From NCBI GenBank assembly GCA_958510875.1, contig OY294067.1, forward strand, positions 136,493,726-136,557,725: a stretch of DNA of 64,000 nucleotides, given 5' to 3'. The number at the start of each line of letters is the position of its first letter. The first letter of the stretch is position 1. The translations under genes were made by a program, and so were the position numbers. The DNA is from Endomychus coccineus. Taxonomy: Eukaryota > Arthropoda > Insecta > Coleoptera > Endomychidae. Below are positions 18,841 through 28,000 of the stretch, in pieces. The notes beneath the pieces are model-generated. The model did no database searches and was not told where the DNA came from. It worked only from the letters and a program-made list of their open reading frames with translations.

Positions 18841-18875
18841 GCACGAATGCGAATCATTGTAAATAACAAACAAGA

Positions 18876-19202
18876 CTAGATTTTAATATTTTTATTGTTG
18901 TCCGATATACTAGTATTCACTATATCATCTTGTGACAACCACTCTTCATAACATCTTCCAAATTCATCTTCCTCCGCCTCATCGGCACTCCAATTGAGGA
19001 CTTCCTCGTCATCTCGTCGAATCATCGCCCATAAGTCCTCCCAACCTGGTCTTTCGTACATCGGCGGAACATGTTCTTTGGGTCGTCTGTTTTCCACCGT
19101 TCCCTCTCGATCGGTTGACACGTTTTCTCGATTATTATCGTTGTTGTTGTTGTTGTTGTTGTTGTTGTTCGATACACTAGTAGAAGTTGCCGGTTGTAAC
19201 AT
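18876..19202 (-). CDS. Small acidic protein, unknown (108 aa)
   Basis: From the ATG at 19202, a poly-Asn run, then a charged region and a conserved-looking C-terminal part rich in Trp, Glu and Asp (GWEDLW, CYEEWL). The frame extends upstream to an ATG at 19319, but those 39 codons overlap the 3' end of the Fanzor gene in another frame, so the downstream start is preferred. The gene lies between the array and the Fanzor, on the Fanzor's strand. It may be a separate gene or the tail of an unrecognised one. No function assigned. Confidence 0.45.
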   Translation of the reverse strand: MLQPATSTSVSNNNNNNNNNNDNNRENVSTDREGTVENRRPKEHVPPMYERPGWEDLWAMIRRDDEEVLNWSADEAEEDEFGRCYEEWLSQDDIVNTSISDNNKNIKI

Positions 19203-19261
19203 TGTTATTATTATTTCGATTATGACGTTGTTTTTGGTTGAACGATAGGAAAGTAACTTGT

Positions 19262-19330
19262 CCCATTTACGGCCAACGTGACCGTCATGAGATACGAATT
19301 TCACCCTTATGCAAGACATAATTTTGAAAT
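19262..19330 (-). ncRNA. Candidate Fanzor guide RNA (omega RNA) and right end
   Basis: The last codons plus 23 nt after the stop are shared with relics at 15,766-15,817, 30,404-30,470 and, in part, 25,830-25,870 and 27,930-27,990. Identity continues past the stop to a terminal GGG (19,262-19,264) and then ends abruptly. In TnpB/Fanzor systems the guide RNA overlaps the gene's 3' end and runs past the element end, so this is the expected place. No RNA data support it here. Confidence 0.4.
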
Positions 19331-21258
19331 TCCGTCAAACGAACAAATTCATCTGACGTTTTACAACGATAATCGATTAATTCGAGACCAACCAAAATGA
19401 TGTTACGCGCAGCATTGACGTCACGATTCCAAACGATTTTACATTTTTGGCGAATTTGAAATCTATGATCGTGACATCGTCGTCGCTTCGTATCGTCTCT
19501 ATTTACGGTCGTGTTTTTGGGTGGCAAATGCATTTTACCGAAACATTTCGAGCAAGATTGCGTAGTCAGATACTCATCCACACATATAATCTGACATTTA
19601 TCGCGTCGACGATGAAACGCTTGTTTGAGCATTTCGACGGCGGGTTTTTTATTTCTGCCATAACTGAAATTTTTCTCCAGTGTTCCATCTCCAAGACAAA
19701 CCAACACGGAATTATCATCATCATCTTTAGCGGGCAATAACTGATTTACCACCTTATCCTCTGCTTTACGACGTGAAATGTACGAGTCCCAGTTCAAGCG
19801 CGTATATTTCCGCGTAGCGTAAATTTCGCAACTGGACGATAAGAAATTCAGTCTGTATAAAATGTACTCCACATGAGAGTTAAAATTAGAACCACACTTC
19901 GGCGAAACAATTAATTTTTTCTCTATGTTTATACTTTCGCGATATTCAAGCAGGCGTTTTTCAAAGATTCCGGCCATTTTTTTCCGTTTACGTCGTCGAG
20001 CACGTTCTTTACAGAAATGTTCCTTGAACGTGGCCGATTTTAACACGAAATTGGTTTCTGTTCGAGTTTCCTTATCGATATAGCACGCGCCGATATAATT
20101 AACGACCCCCGGATCGATTCCCAAATATTTAGTGAAGTTGGAATTAACCACTGTAGTCTCCGGTTTTATGTTCGTCTTCTTTCGCTTCTTCTTCTGCAGT
20201 TGTTGAATCGTGGATCGCCCATATCTATTCATCATGATGGAACAATCAATCCCGTTGGTGGAAAAACTCATGGCGAAAGACGTCCGCTGCTTGTGGGGCT
20301 CGATGTGCATAGTTGTATTGTCGAATTTGCCATAAACTGAGTGAGATAGATCGAAATATTGCCACCAATATCTTGGAGTTTCCATCCTAAACACGGGAGC
20401 GGTAGTTTTGTCCGGCAGCAATTTTACACTACTTAATAATTCGTTCAAAGCCATAGCGTTATAAAGTAAATGTTTTCGACCAGACGAAAATACAGGAAAC
20501 GCCGAGAATGATTTCAACTTTCTCTCTTCGAACCATCGTCCCAACTCGAAAGTGATCGGTACCAAATTCCACCAGTCATTTTCGATATTAATGAATTTCT
20601 TGTGATAGTCGAAACGAAAATCTTCCAGAAATTCTGCAACTTCTCGGCTGTGGGCGACGTGACGTGGTACGAAGGCGAACAATTCGTCGTAAACTATCGT
20701 CTTCCATTCGTAGCGTTTTCGATCAAACTCTTCCTTGTATTTTTCATAGAAATATCGGACTAGTCGATCGTAAAAATGGACCGTGATGCAATTTTTCATA
20801 CTGGTTTCGTGTTGCTTGACACACGACTTAATCAGGTATGTTCGTAATCGGCCGTTGTATAATAACGTTTTGTCTGGCCGCATAGCGAAATATTCTTCGT
20901 CCAACGCAACGCGTTCTTTTTTTTGTCGTTTGCCCTGAAGATGGTAGTAGAAATCTTGTAGGTGACTTATGGAAAACTGTCCGATCGGAAATTCGTTCCG
21001 ATGTAACAATTTCGTATAATGAAAACTGACGTAGAGCGATGCTTCGATGGTCAGTTGAGAAATTTCCAAAACGTCATCCTCGATTCGCTGTCGTAACTCT
21101 GGACGTCGGCAAAACTTACGAAAACCGCGTTTTATCGTGAACGTCTCGGTACAAGTATTCACCGTGCTGAATCTATGTTTTTGCTTCAATATTCGATTTG
21201 CACATTTGGCCGAAGAAACGCGACTGTGATCTAATCCACCACATGTTTTGCACGGCAT
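19285..21258 (-). CDS. Fanzor RNA-guided nuclease (eukaryotic TnpB homologue)
   Basis: 657 residues from the ATG at 21258. The N-terminus has a Cys motif (C3, C6, H11, C19). Residues about 40-370 form the large helical and beta recognition region. The split RuvC nuclease follows: D382 in LGIDPG, E562 in VDEY, and D613 in NRDVNAARNI. A zinc finger sits between them (C569, C572, C595, C606). All three catalytic acids are present, so the enzyme may be active. Fanzors use an RNA made from the element's 3' end to target DNA cleavage, and are found in eukaryotic transposons and large DNA viruses. No intron is apparent. A TATAAATAA box lies at 21,296-21,304. It sits between two copies of the homologous region and has at least five degraded relatives nearby. 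I cannot separate Fanzor1 from Fanzor2 by eye. Confidence 0.9.
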   Translation of the reverse strand: MPCKTCGGLDHSRVSSAKCANRILKQKHRFSTVNTCTETFTIKRGFRKFCRRPELRQRIEDDVLEISQLTIEASLYVSFHYTKLLHRNEFPIGQFSISHLQDFYYHLQGKRQKKERVALDEEYFAMRPDKTLLYNGRLRTYLIKSCVKQHETSMKNCITVHFYDRLVRYFYEKYKEEFDRKRYEWKTIVYDELFAFVPRHVAHSREVAEFLEDFRFDYHKKFINIENDWWNLVPITFELGRWFEERKLKSFSAFPVFSSGRKHLLYNAMALNELLSSVKLLPDKTTAPVFRMETPRYWWQYFDLSHSVYGKFDNTTMHIEPHKQRTSFAMSFSTNGIDCSIMMNRYGRSTIQQLQKKKRKKTNIKPETTVVNSNFTKYLGIDPGVVNYIGACYIDKETRTETNFVLKSATFKEHFCKERARRRKRKKMAGIFEKRLLEYRESINIEKKLIVSPKCGSNFNSHVEYILYRLNFLSSSCEIYATRKYTRLNWDSYISRRKAEDKVVNQLLPAKDDDDNSVLVCLGDGTLEKNFSYGRNKKPAVEMLKQAFHRRRDKCQIICVDEYLTTQSCSKCFGKMHLPPKNTTVNRDDTKRRRCHDHRFQIRQKCKIVWNRDVNAARNIILVGLELIDYRCKTSDEFVRLTEFQNYVLHKGEIRIS

Positions 21259-21295
21259 GTCGACTGAAACTGAATCGACATGTATACCGCGGCCT

Positions 21296-21304
21296 TATTT
21301 ATAC
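21296..21304 (-). promoter_or_regulatory. TATA box of Fanzor gene
   Basis: TATAAATAA on the reverse strand about 40 nt before the ATG at 21258. Predicts a very short leader. Confidence 0.45.
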
Positions 21305-21579
21305 GCTGGCGATTGGTGGGCGTTAACGTTTAGGTCGTTTCTCGTTCCGAACGTATTTTGCATACATGAAATGGAATCGAACATATCCACTAACGACCAA
21401 AATTTATCGACTAACGACTTCAACGATACATAGTTTTATTAAACGTCGATAGAAAAGATAGAGTTGTCAACGTACCAGTTGTTCCTATTTCTGCACGCAA
21501 TTCTCGTCCGAGAGATTAAATTGTGAAATTTTATACGCTCGACCCCCTCCCTTCCCCCCTATATGAAAATCGAAGATTA

Positions 21580-21625
21580 CTCTAACGTAGTCGTTATGAG
21601 ATGCGAATTTCAAAACTATGCATCG
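21580..21625 (-). pseudogene. Minute Fanzor 3'-end relic
   Basis: A short stretch resembles the Fanzor C-terminus and tail (GTCGTTATGAGATGCGAATTT, with one base trimmed either side of the best match). It lies 330 nt upstream of the intact gene. Confidence 0.3.
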
Positions 21626-21729
21626 TTGTAGAAACAGATTCAGCGATCTTAGTGCGATAATTTCTGATCGGAAATAGTATTCGGAGACATCTACCGAAAT
21701 GTAATGCAATTTCGTCGGAGTAACGTGAA

Positions 21730-21890
21730 GAGCGCCACATATTAAAATGTAATGCGATCCCGTTGAGGTAATGTAAAAAGCGCCATCTTTCGAAATATAA
21801 TGCAATTCCGATGTGACAACTTGGTGAGCGCCACCTATCGAAAAGTTATATCAATTTGTTACAAAAAGCAGATGAACGCCATCTGGTAGA
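21730..21890. repeat. Degenerate 48-bp tandem repeat
   Basis: Four degenerate units each starting near a GCGCCATCT or GCGCCACCT motif, at about 21,732, 21,780, 21,828 and 21,876. Noncoding; the reverse ORF across it arises from the repeat. Confidence 0.5.
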
Positions 21891-22107
21891 ATTCCCTTGA
21901 ACTTCCAATCAACGTGTACAGTATTAAATCTTTCATAGATGTCTCACGAATATCATGAAATTACTAAATCTGTGGATGGGGTGGGTTTAATATTGTACAA
22001 TTTAACCTCAATCGACTTCGCTCTCGAAACTCTGAATTGAATCTGATCAAAATTTTACCCCTTCTACCGTGATTTTCGTCAGAAATCAGTAGATTTTAGG
22101 ATTTTTG

Positions 22108-22177
22108 TGACGTCAATTGGCTCTAGTCCAATGAGAATCGAGTATTCACTCAGCTGACCCTAAATTAACTATATAAT
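22108..22177 (+). promoter_or_regulatory. CRE-CCAAT-TATA promoter, copy 2
   Basis: TGACGTCA at 22,108-22,115, CCAAT about 20 nt later and TATATAAT from 22,170, with the same spacing as copy 1. Confidence 0.5.
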
Positions 22178-22203
22178 CAGCAAGCTTCTCGCCCGCGATC
22201 CTA

Positions 22204-22265
22204 AACCTCCTTGACCAGAGTAAGAACAACGTAGTAGTAAGAAGGAGCAGGCCGTCGCGGAGGTT
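22204..22265 (+). ncRNA. Candidate structured RNA or hairpin, copy 2
   Basis: Same 62-nt AACCTCC...GGAGGTT segment as at 17,549-17,610, with no differences I can see. Confidence 0.35.
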
Positions 22266-23691
22266 ATATATATAATATATATATAATATATATATATTAT
22301 ATATATAGGGGTGCAGGGGTGCTATGGGGGTACGTGGAGCCCCATTGACTGTCTAGACTTGGCGCTAGCTTCTCGCGAGAGCTGGATGTTGCGTTCCACA
22401 ATTTTCGTTGCCCCCGTGATACGTCACGTATACGTCACGTAACTGTGAGTCATCACTGCTGTGAAAGTTTTCGCAGCTCGAAGAAATCCAACCGGTGAGA
22501 TTTCGTTTCAAGAGATTTCATTCGAGGCAAAACTGTTTCTCGACGGAGCTAGTGCGCATGACGGGGAACTTTAAGTTTGGAGACTCGTTCGACGAAAGTT
22601 TCGTTCAAAGTTTTTGTAGCCCGAAGAAATCCACCGGTGAGATTTCGTTTCAGCAAATTTCACTCGAGACAAAACAGTTTTTCGATGAGGCCAGTGCGCA
22701 TGACGAGAAACTTATAAGTTTGGACATTTGTTCGACGAGAGATTTTAGACGGACAAATTTTGTTCATCAGAAAATATTTTACGATTTCATTTCTCGAACG
22801 AGATTCACGTTCAAAGATTTTGCAGCTCGAAGAAATCCACCGGTGAGATTTCGTTTCAACAAATTTCATTCGAGACAAAACTGTTTCATTCCTCGATCGA
22901 GAGATTCTAGGTGGACAAAGTTTGTTCATCAGAAAATATTTTACGATTTCATTTCTCGAACGAGATTCACGTTCAAAGATTTTGCAGCTCGAAGAAATCC
23001 ACCGGTGAGATTTCGTTTCAACAAATTTCATTCGAGGCAAAACTGTTTCTCGATGACGCTAGTACGCATGACGAGGAACTTATAAGTTTGGAGATTCGTT
23101 CGACGAAAGATTTTAGGCGGACAAAGTTTGTTCATCAGAAAATATTTTACGATTTCATTTCTCGAACGAGATTCACGTTCAAAGATTTTGCAGCTCGAAG
23201 AAATCCACCGGTGAGATTTCGTTTCAACAAATTTCATTCGAGACAAAACTGTTTCATTCCTCGATCGAGAGATTCTAGGTGGACAAAGTTTGTTCATCAG
23301 AAAATATTTTACGATTTCATTTCTCGAACGAGATTCACGTTCAAAGATTTTGCAGCTCGAAGAAATCCACCGGTGAGATTTTGTTTCAACAAATTTCATT
23401 CGAGATAAAACTGTTTCTCGATGACGCTAGTACGCATGACGAGGAACTTATAAGTTTGGAGATTCGTTCGACAAGAGATTCTAGGCTGACAGAGTTTGTT
23501 CATCAGAAAATATTTTACGATTTCATTTCTCGCACGATCGTTGGCGTTATGCGCGATAAACGTGGAGGGGCGGTATGAGATCATCTTCGTATTATATAAT
23601 CGCAATCGTACCAATATTTAGATACCAGTATTCCGATCTCGGTCGTTCCAACGTCAGCCATTCGTTCGAGATGTAGTGCGGTATTCGAACT

Positions 23692-25353
23692 ATGAATCTG
23701 CACGATGACACGGAGACATCTGAATACAACGACGATATTTGTGACTTCGAAAAACTATTACGATATGACACCACGATCGTCGATGCCGACTACCAAGAGA
23801 TATGTTCGAATTTCGACAATTTTAACAACGTCGATGGTATTGTCGACGGGAAGCCATCAGATGAATTGTCAGAAGTGCAACAAGAACGACCGATGTGGCA
23901 ACGAGGTCAGTCCGAAGAAGCGCTCGTCAAATATGATTTACGGGTGCAACCTAAAGTAGACGATAACCCCGTAAATGACGAATATATATTAGTGCGACAA
24001 CCGTCTAGCGATGATGGCCACAACGATGAACACATCAAACAAGTTCGTAGGAATATCTTGGCAGCTTGTACCGATACGATGAATAGCGAAACGAAAAAAA
24101 AGAAGAGGAGAAAGAACAAGAAGGAGCGGTTTGACAACAAACGGATATTATCGTTGTACGACCGATCCGTAAAAAACAAATATTATTATTACATCGCGCA
24201 CGAGAATAACCACGAATACAGGGTCGTTTTGGATGCATTCGTAAAATGTGTGAACGCGAAAGACTCCGACAGTGCTACTTGTGAGAAAATTTGTGCGAAC
24301 GAGACCGAACCGACACTCTTCGTACGAAGCGTTTACCGCGTACCTGTTTGTTATTTGATGCTACCGTATATAGTAATAGTCGAAGACGAAAGTAAACTCA
24401 GGGAAATGGGAAACATTCAGAAACAACGGGTCGATAGGATATCGTTTTCTAAAATCGAGCTGTTGGATGTGAGAGAAGACACGTATCGACCTAGTATAGA
24501 CGTTCGCACCAACGGTACGATTGACGGCATCGATACGAAAACTGCTCGATTCGTAGGTGATGCCGGCATGAAATTTATCGATAAATTGTCGGAAATTGAT
24601 AATTGTTTAATGAGGAAATTATACGGGTATAGGGATTACGAAGAATCAAGTGTCGAATCGCGAGAATTATATATTCTGCGATATTTATTGAATCGGAAAG
24701 GAACGTTCGATATAAACGGAAATGGCGCTTTCCTATTTTATAGTGCGAAAATATTATTTCGACAACCGGATTTTGGAACGATCGTTGAACCGTTATTTTC
24801 GGACGTTCCGTTGGGTGGAAAACTCGCGATCGAGCCAAACGTAGGAATGATAGTGAAAAACGATAAGATTCTCACGTGCGTAGATATATTGAAATTAGTC
24901 GATCACGAGCGTATCGAAGTAATCGATGATGACACACAATTGCGAATCACTCGACTGCTGAGCGAATTCTTATGGGCGCGTGTTTGTGTTATCGACGGCG
25001 TTCATAATGGTATTGCGAAATGTATACGTGGCAAGAAGAATTCGATGAAGGTCCTTCGATGCAAGAATGCTGTAACGCCTATTTTTATGGGAGACGAATT
25101 TGTGGCAAGAACATCGATCAAATGTGAAGATATTACGGTCAAATACGATGGAGTTCGATTGTGGGTGCACAAGAATGATAATTGGAATAAGAAATATTTG
25201 AGTAACATTGGTGTGAACGCTGATAGGATGAAAAACACGCACTCGATGGTGTATTCAAGACGTAGCTCACAATATTTGATGTTTTCGTGTAATGTTGAGA
25301 TTATCAAAAATCAAGGTGTATTATTTCTGATTAAAAGAATTATTATATTTTAA
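23692..25353 (+). CDS. Unknown 553-aa protein
   Basis: Not recognised. The ATG at 23692 lies about 130 nt after the second array. An acidic N-terminus (about 1-140) contains a Lys/Arg-rich patch like a nuclear localisation signal (KKKKRRKNKKER, about 138-150). A globular domain of mixed strands and helices follows (about 160-553) with scattered cysteines. There is no membrane span or catalytic motif. The 3' end is followed by a T-rich run (25,361-25,385) and then a Fanzor relic, so the downstream spacer has been disrupted. Slightly more AT-rich than the genes at 1-15 kb. The acidic head plus basic patch would suit a nuclear regulatory protein; this is inference. Confidence 0.75.
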   Translation: MNLHDDTETSEYNDDICDFEKLLRYDTTIVDADYQEICSNFDNFNNVDGIVDGKPSDELSEVQQERPMWQRGQSEEALVKYDLRVQPKVDDNPVNDEYILVRQPSSDDGHNDEHIKQVRRNILAACTDTMNSETKKKKRRKNKKERFDNKRILSLYDRSVKNKYYYYIAHENNHEYRVVLDAFVKCVNAKDSDSATCEKICANETEPTLFVRSVYRVPVCYLMLPYIVIVEDESKLREMGNIQKQRVDRISFSKIELLDVREDTYRPSIDVRTNGTIDGIDTKTARFVGDAGMKFIDKLSEIDNCLMRKLYGYRDYEESSVESRELYILRYLLNRKGTFDINGNGAFLFYSAKILFRQPDFGTIVEPLFSDVPLGGKLAIEPNVGMIVKNDKILTCVDILKLVDHERIEVIDDDTQLRITRLLSEFLWARVCVIDGVHNGIAKCIRGKKNSMKVLRCKNAVTPIFMGDEFVARTSIKCEDITVKYDGVRLWVHKNDNWNKKYLSNIGVNADRMKNTHSMVYSRRSSQYLMFSCNVEIIKNQGVLFLIKRIIIF

Positions 25354-25394
25354 CGATTTGTTTTTTTTTTTTTTTTTTTTTTTTTGCCGAATAC

Positions 25395-25870
25395 GATGCT
25401 TCGAGAGGTATGATTCTTGCCAAGCTCGAATCCGACAACCCAATATATTTGGTTGACGTTTTGATGCTTGCTGCTGACTCGAATCCGATAACTCAACATA
25501 TTTTGAATATCGCGAAAGGCTATGGCAGAAATAAAAAACCTACCATAGAGCTGCTTGTACATGCGTTCTATCGCCGACGCGATAAACGATACGTTGCTCG
25601 AAATGTTTCGGTAAAATGCCGTTACCACCAAAACACACCACTACCACCACCATAAATAGAAATGATACGATCGTAGATTTCAAATTTGCCGAAAATGTAA
25701 AATCACTTGGAATCGTGACGTTAATGTCGCGAATAACATAATTTCGGTTGGTCTCTAGTTGATCGATTATCGCTGCAAAACGCCAAATGAATTTGTTTGT
25801 CTGACGGAATTTAAAAATTATATTTCCTATGAGAGTGAAATTTGTATCTTATGGCCTTTACGTTGGGGTA
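25395..25870 (+). pseudogene. Fanzor C-terminal pseudogene
   Basis: Translating in pieces gives a match to the intact Fanzor from about residue 520 (GYGRNKKP motif) to the end (NRDVN, then LIDYRCKT, then the final residues). It has at least two frame changes, a lost VDEY motif and an in-frame stop just before LIDYRCKT. The conserved tail past the stop is partly kept (to about 25,870). It lies between the 553-aa gene and family-P paralogue 3. Confidence 0.75.
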
Positions 25871-25966
25871 CGTGAGTTACGTGAAATGAATCGCAATATT
25901 TTCTGACATTTTTATTCGAATTACATATGAAATACATTTTATAAATCGTACGAAAAATTCTTTTCA

Positions 25967-27817
25967 TTAGCACTCGTAACATTTCCGTTTTAGAATTCGC
26001 ATTATTTGGAAATGTGTTAATGTTCGCAATATATTATCGATTTTGGGAATTTCGTTCGTTATTATACTAATCATGTCGTCGCTTTGTTTGGCGAGTATAT
26101 TTTGATTGCTACAACCTCGGAGTATGTACTGAAAAAACCGGTGAATCGGGTGAAGCTCGTCTTCGCTGCCAAAATGTCTAATATAAATCTCTCTCATCGT
26201 CTTCCTCCATGCTGTCTTCAATGCGCCGATTATTTCGAGCTTTTCTCTCTTCCGATCATGCATAATCGGTAATAGTATTTGCGTAAATTTTTCCACCACC
26301 TCTTTGGTATAGTTATCAATCGATTCGGATTGACGCGCGTGATCGATAATCGGGTACGCTCGGATCGCATCCTCGATCGCCCACATCAACAAGTTCATAT
26401 GAACAAGCATCTTTAATTTTTCCACTTCCACGTTATACTTCTCGAAAATTATATCCAAATTGTTTTTCGTTAAATCTACGTACCTTTTCAATATCCAATG
26501 GAACTCAACGGGACGATCATTTGCGTTCATATCGGCATGAATCGATTTCATATTCAAATTAGTGAGTTCGATAATTATATTTTTCTTCGACACACCACGG
26601 ATGATTGATAGTTCACGACAAAACATTTCGGTTATTAGCGATGCGGTAATGGGTTGGCCATAGCTTATCGTGAACGGTAATTTCATTTCGATCGCTTCGG
26701 ATGACATTTGGTTTATACACCGTCGATTTGATCTCGTCGTTCGATGTTCCGAACGAATTTTCGGTGATTTCGATGCGGACGATTGAGGTAATTGTGGTTG
26801 CGGTAATGACAATGGTGAAACTTTCATGATATGTTGTTCGTCGCAAGTCATTTCCGATTTTCGTTTTCTCGATATTTCACTACGATGTTCCGATTTTCCC
26901 CGTAAATCGACACTCGATGGATAGCTGGTACGTAGCGAGTGTAGTTTGGGATTCGATATGGAATTCGGCGGTATGGTTACGCTCTCCTGTTCAACAGCGA
27001 GATTTGCGGTGATGTCGGGTACCATATCAGCAACGGAACGTTCGATATCATCTTGTATCATATCGATTATTACTGCGTCGATCGTTGTTCCTCCATTTCT
27101 CGCTACCAACGTATCAATTTCTTCTAACTCTTCCGTTCTCGATTCTGGTTCGTTGTCAGGTTCGTTTCCATTACCAGAAAGTGAATTTAATGACGGCGAT
27201 TTTTCTTTCACACACGACGATTGTTTTTCTATCGAATGTGACCTGTTGGTAGTTATTTCGTCGTTTGCGATCGACGTGCTACTTCCCTTCCCCTTTTCTG
27301 TTTTCGATTCTGGGTCTGGGTCGCCGTCCGCTTCGTTTTCATCGCCAGAAATTGAAATTGACGGTGGAGACTGATCGTTAACGCGAGACGATTGCTCGGC
27401 TATCACGTCGGTCGATATTCCATTGTTCCGGACCGATGTGCTGTGTTCTTCTCCATTTTCCGTTTCCGATTCTGATTCTTCGTCCGTTGTGTCATCATCA
27501 GAAGAAATTGTATGTAACGATGGCGATTTTTCATTGACGTAAGATGTTTTTTGTTTAGCTGTCAAATATGACACGTTGGTCGTTCTGCCACCGGTCGTGA
27601 TCGATGAACTGTTTCTTTTATTTTTTCTTCTCTCCGATTCTGACTCGTCGTCCGTACCATTCTCATCGCAAGATATCGAATCTAACGATGGGGATTTCTC
27701 GTTAACGTACGATGATTTTTCGTCAATCGAGCGCGACCTATAACGAACTGTGAGATTCTTCGATCTTTCGCGTTCTTGTGATGACACAATGAAATTTTTA
27801 CCACTAACATACGACAT
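25967..27817 (-). CDS. Family-P paralogue 3 with N-terminal repeats (616 aa)
   Basis: The C-terminal about 240 residues align with the genes at 6812-8650 and 9302-10885. Shared features are an ALKTAWRKTMREIYIRHF-like helix, an ILRGCSNQN segment in the place of LLRGDHN, and a TLTHFQIMR end. The N-terminal about 260 residues are four tandem repeats of about 50-55 residues, each with a KSPSL.SIS-type core, an acidic DDESES-type patch and a Ser/Thr-rich tail. The IIRRSGS block of the other paralogues is absent. It is likely disordered and phosphorylatable at the N-terminus. A reverse-strand poly(A) signal is at 25,911-25,916. A fragment of it lies at 28,680-28,890. Composition is less CpG-rich than paralogues 1 and 2, suggesting an older or differently constrained copy. 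Function unknown. Confidence 0.82.
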   Translation of the reverse strand: MSYVSGKNFIVSSQERERSKNLTVRYRSRSIDEKSSYVNEKSPSLDSISCDENGTDDESESERRKNKRNSSSITTGGRTTNVSYLTAKQKTSYVNEKSPSLHTISSDDDTTDEESESETENGEEHSTSVRNNGISTDVIAEQSSRVNDQSPPSISISGDENEADGDPDPESKTEKGKGSSTSIANDEITTNRSHSIEKQSSCVKEKSPSLNSLSGNGNEPDNEPESRTEELEEIDTLVARNGGTTIDAVIIDMIQDDIERSVADMVPDITANLAVEQESVTIPPNSISNPKLHSLRTSYPSSVDLRGKSEHRSEISRKRKSEMTCDEQHIMKVSPLSLPQPQLPQSSASKSPKIRSEHRTTRSNRRCINQMSSEAIEMKLPFTISYGQPITASLITEMFCRELSIIRGVSKKNIIIELTNLNMKSIHADMNANDRPVEFHWILKRYVDLTKNNLDIIFEKYNVEVEKLKMLVHMNLLMWAIEDAIRAYPIIDHARQSESIDNYTKEVVEKFTQILLPIMHDRKREKLEIIGALKTAWRKTMREIYIRHFGSEDELHPIHRFFQYILRGCSNQNILAKQSDDMISIITNEIPKIDNILRTLTHFQIMRILKRKCYEC

Positions 27818-27924
27818 TTGGATAAGTCGTATGCACCCGTATTAGATAACACTCTGACTTGAATGGAATGTCCTTATTCTACATGTTATCGGGCTTTATA
27901 TACATTCGAATCCCCTCCGTACAA

Positions 27925-28000
27925 CGAATCGATGACTGTCATGAGATACGAATTTCACCCTCATGCAAAACACAATTTTGAAATTGAGCGATTCCAACGT
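27925..28000 (-). pseudogene. Fanzor 3'-end relic
   Basis: About 60 nt match the Fanzor last codons and stop region in the same orientation as the intact gene (ATGAGATACGAATTTCACCC read on the + strand). Similarity is lost soon after the stop-equivalent, so the terminal GGG is not kept. Confidence 0.55.

Larger units (their letters stand above)
17275..18860. repeat. Homologous region unit 1 (leader plus 142-bp tandem array)
   Basis: About 520 bp (17,275-17,800) that recurs at 21,925-22,440 at high identity, followed by about seven copies of a 142-bp repeat (17,800-18,840). The leader holds a CRE, a CCAAT box, a TATA box, a 62-nt inverted-repeat segment, an AT palindrome (17,611-17,640) and a G-rich run ending in CCCCC. 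Several ACGTCAC motifs (17,750-17,780) precede the array. No real gene lies here: 142 is not a multiple of three, and the repeated 93-aa frames arise from the tandem repeat. Possible enhancer, origin or recombination site. Confidence 0.8.
21925..23560. repeat. Homologous region unit 2 (leader plus complex array)
   Basis: Second copy of the unit at 17,275-18,860. The leader (21,925-22,440) keeps the CRE, CCAAT box, TATA box, 62-nt segment, AT palindrome (22,265-22,305) and G-run. The array (22,480-23,540) uses the same core but with extra insertions, so repeat lengths vary: long blocks containing a TTTACGATTTCATTTCTCG motif alternate with the short form. ORFs of 99-196 codons on both strands are by-products. 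It lies directly before the 553-aa gene. Confidence 0.8.

Noticed and set aside
17773..18879. Seven overlapping 87-93-codon ORFs
   Set aside because: They are the same 142-bp repeat read through; 142 is not divisible by three, so the frame shifts in each unit and ends at the same stop.
22495..23614. ORFs of 99-196 codons on both strands of the second array
   Set aside because: Open on both strands because of repeat composition, with no independent start signal or homologue.
26946..27374. 142-codon forward ORF
   Set aside because: Antisense of the Ser/acidic repeats of paralogue 3; the reverse frame is longer and homologous to two other genes.
1..27817. Bacterial or phage origin of the gene block
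   Set aside because: Poly(A) signals, TATA boxes, a spliceosomal-type intron, a KRBA2-type integrase and a Fanzor all point to a eukaryotic nucleus.
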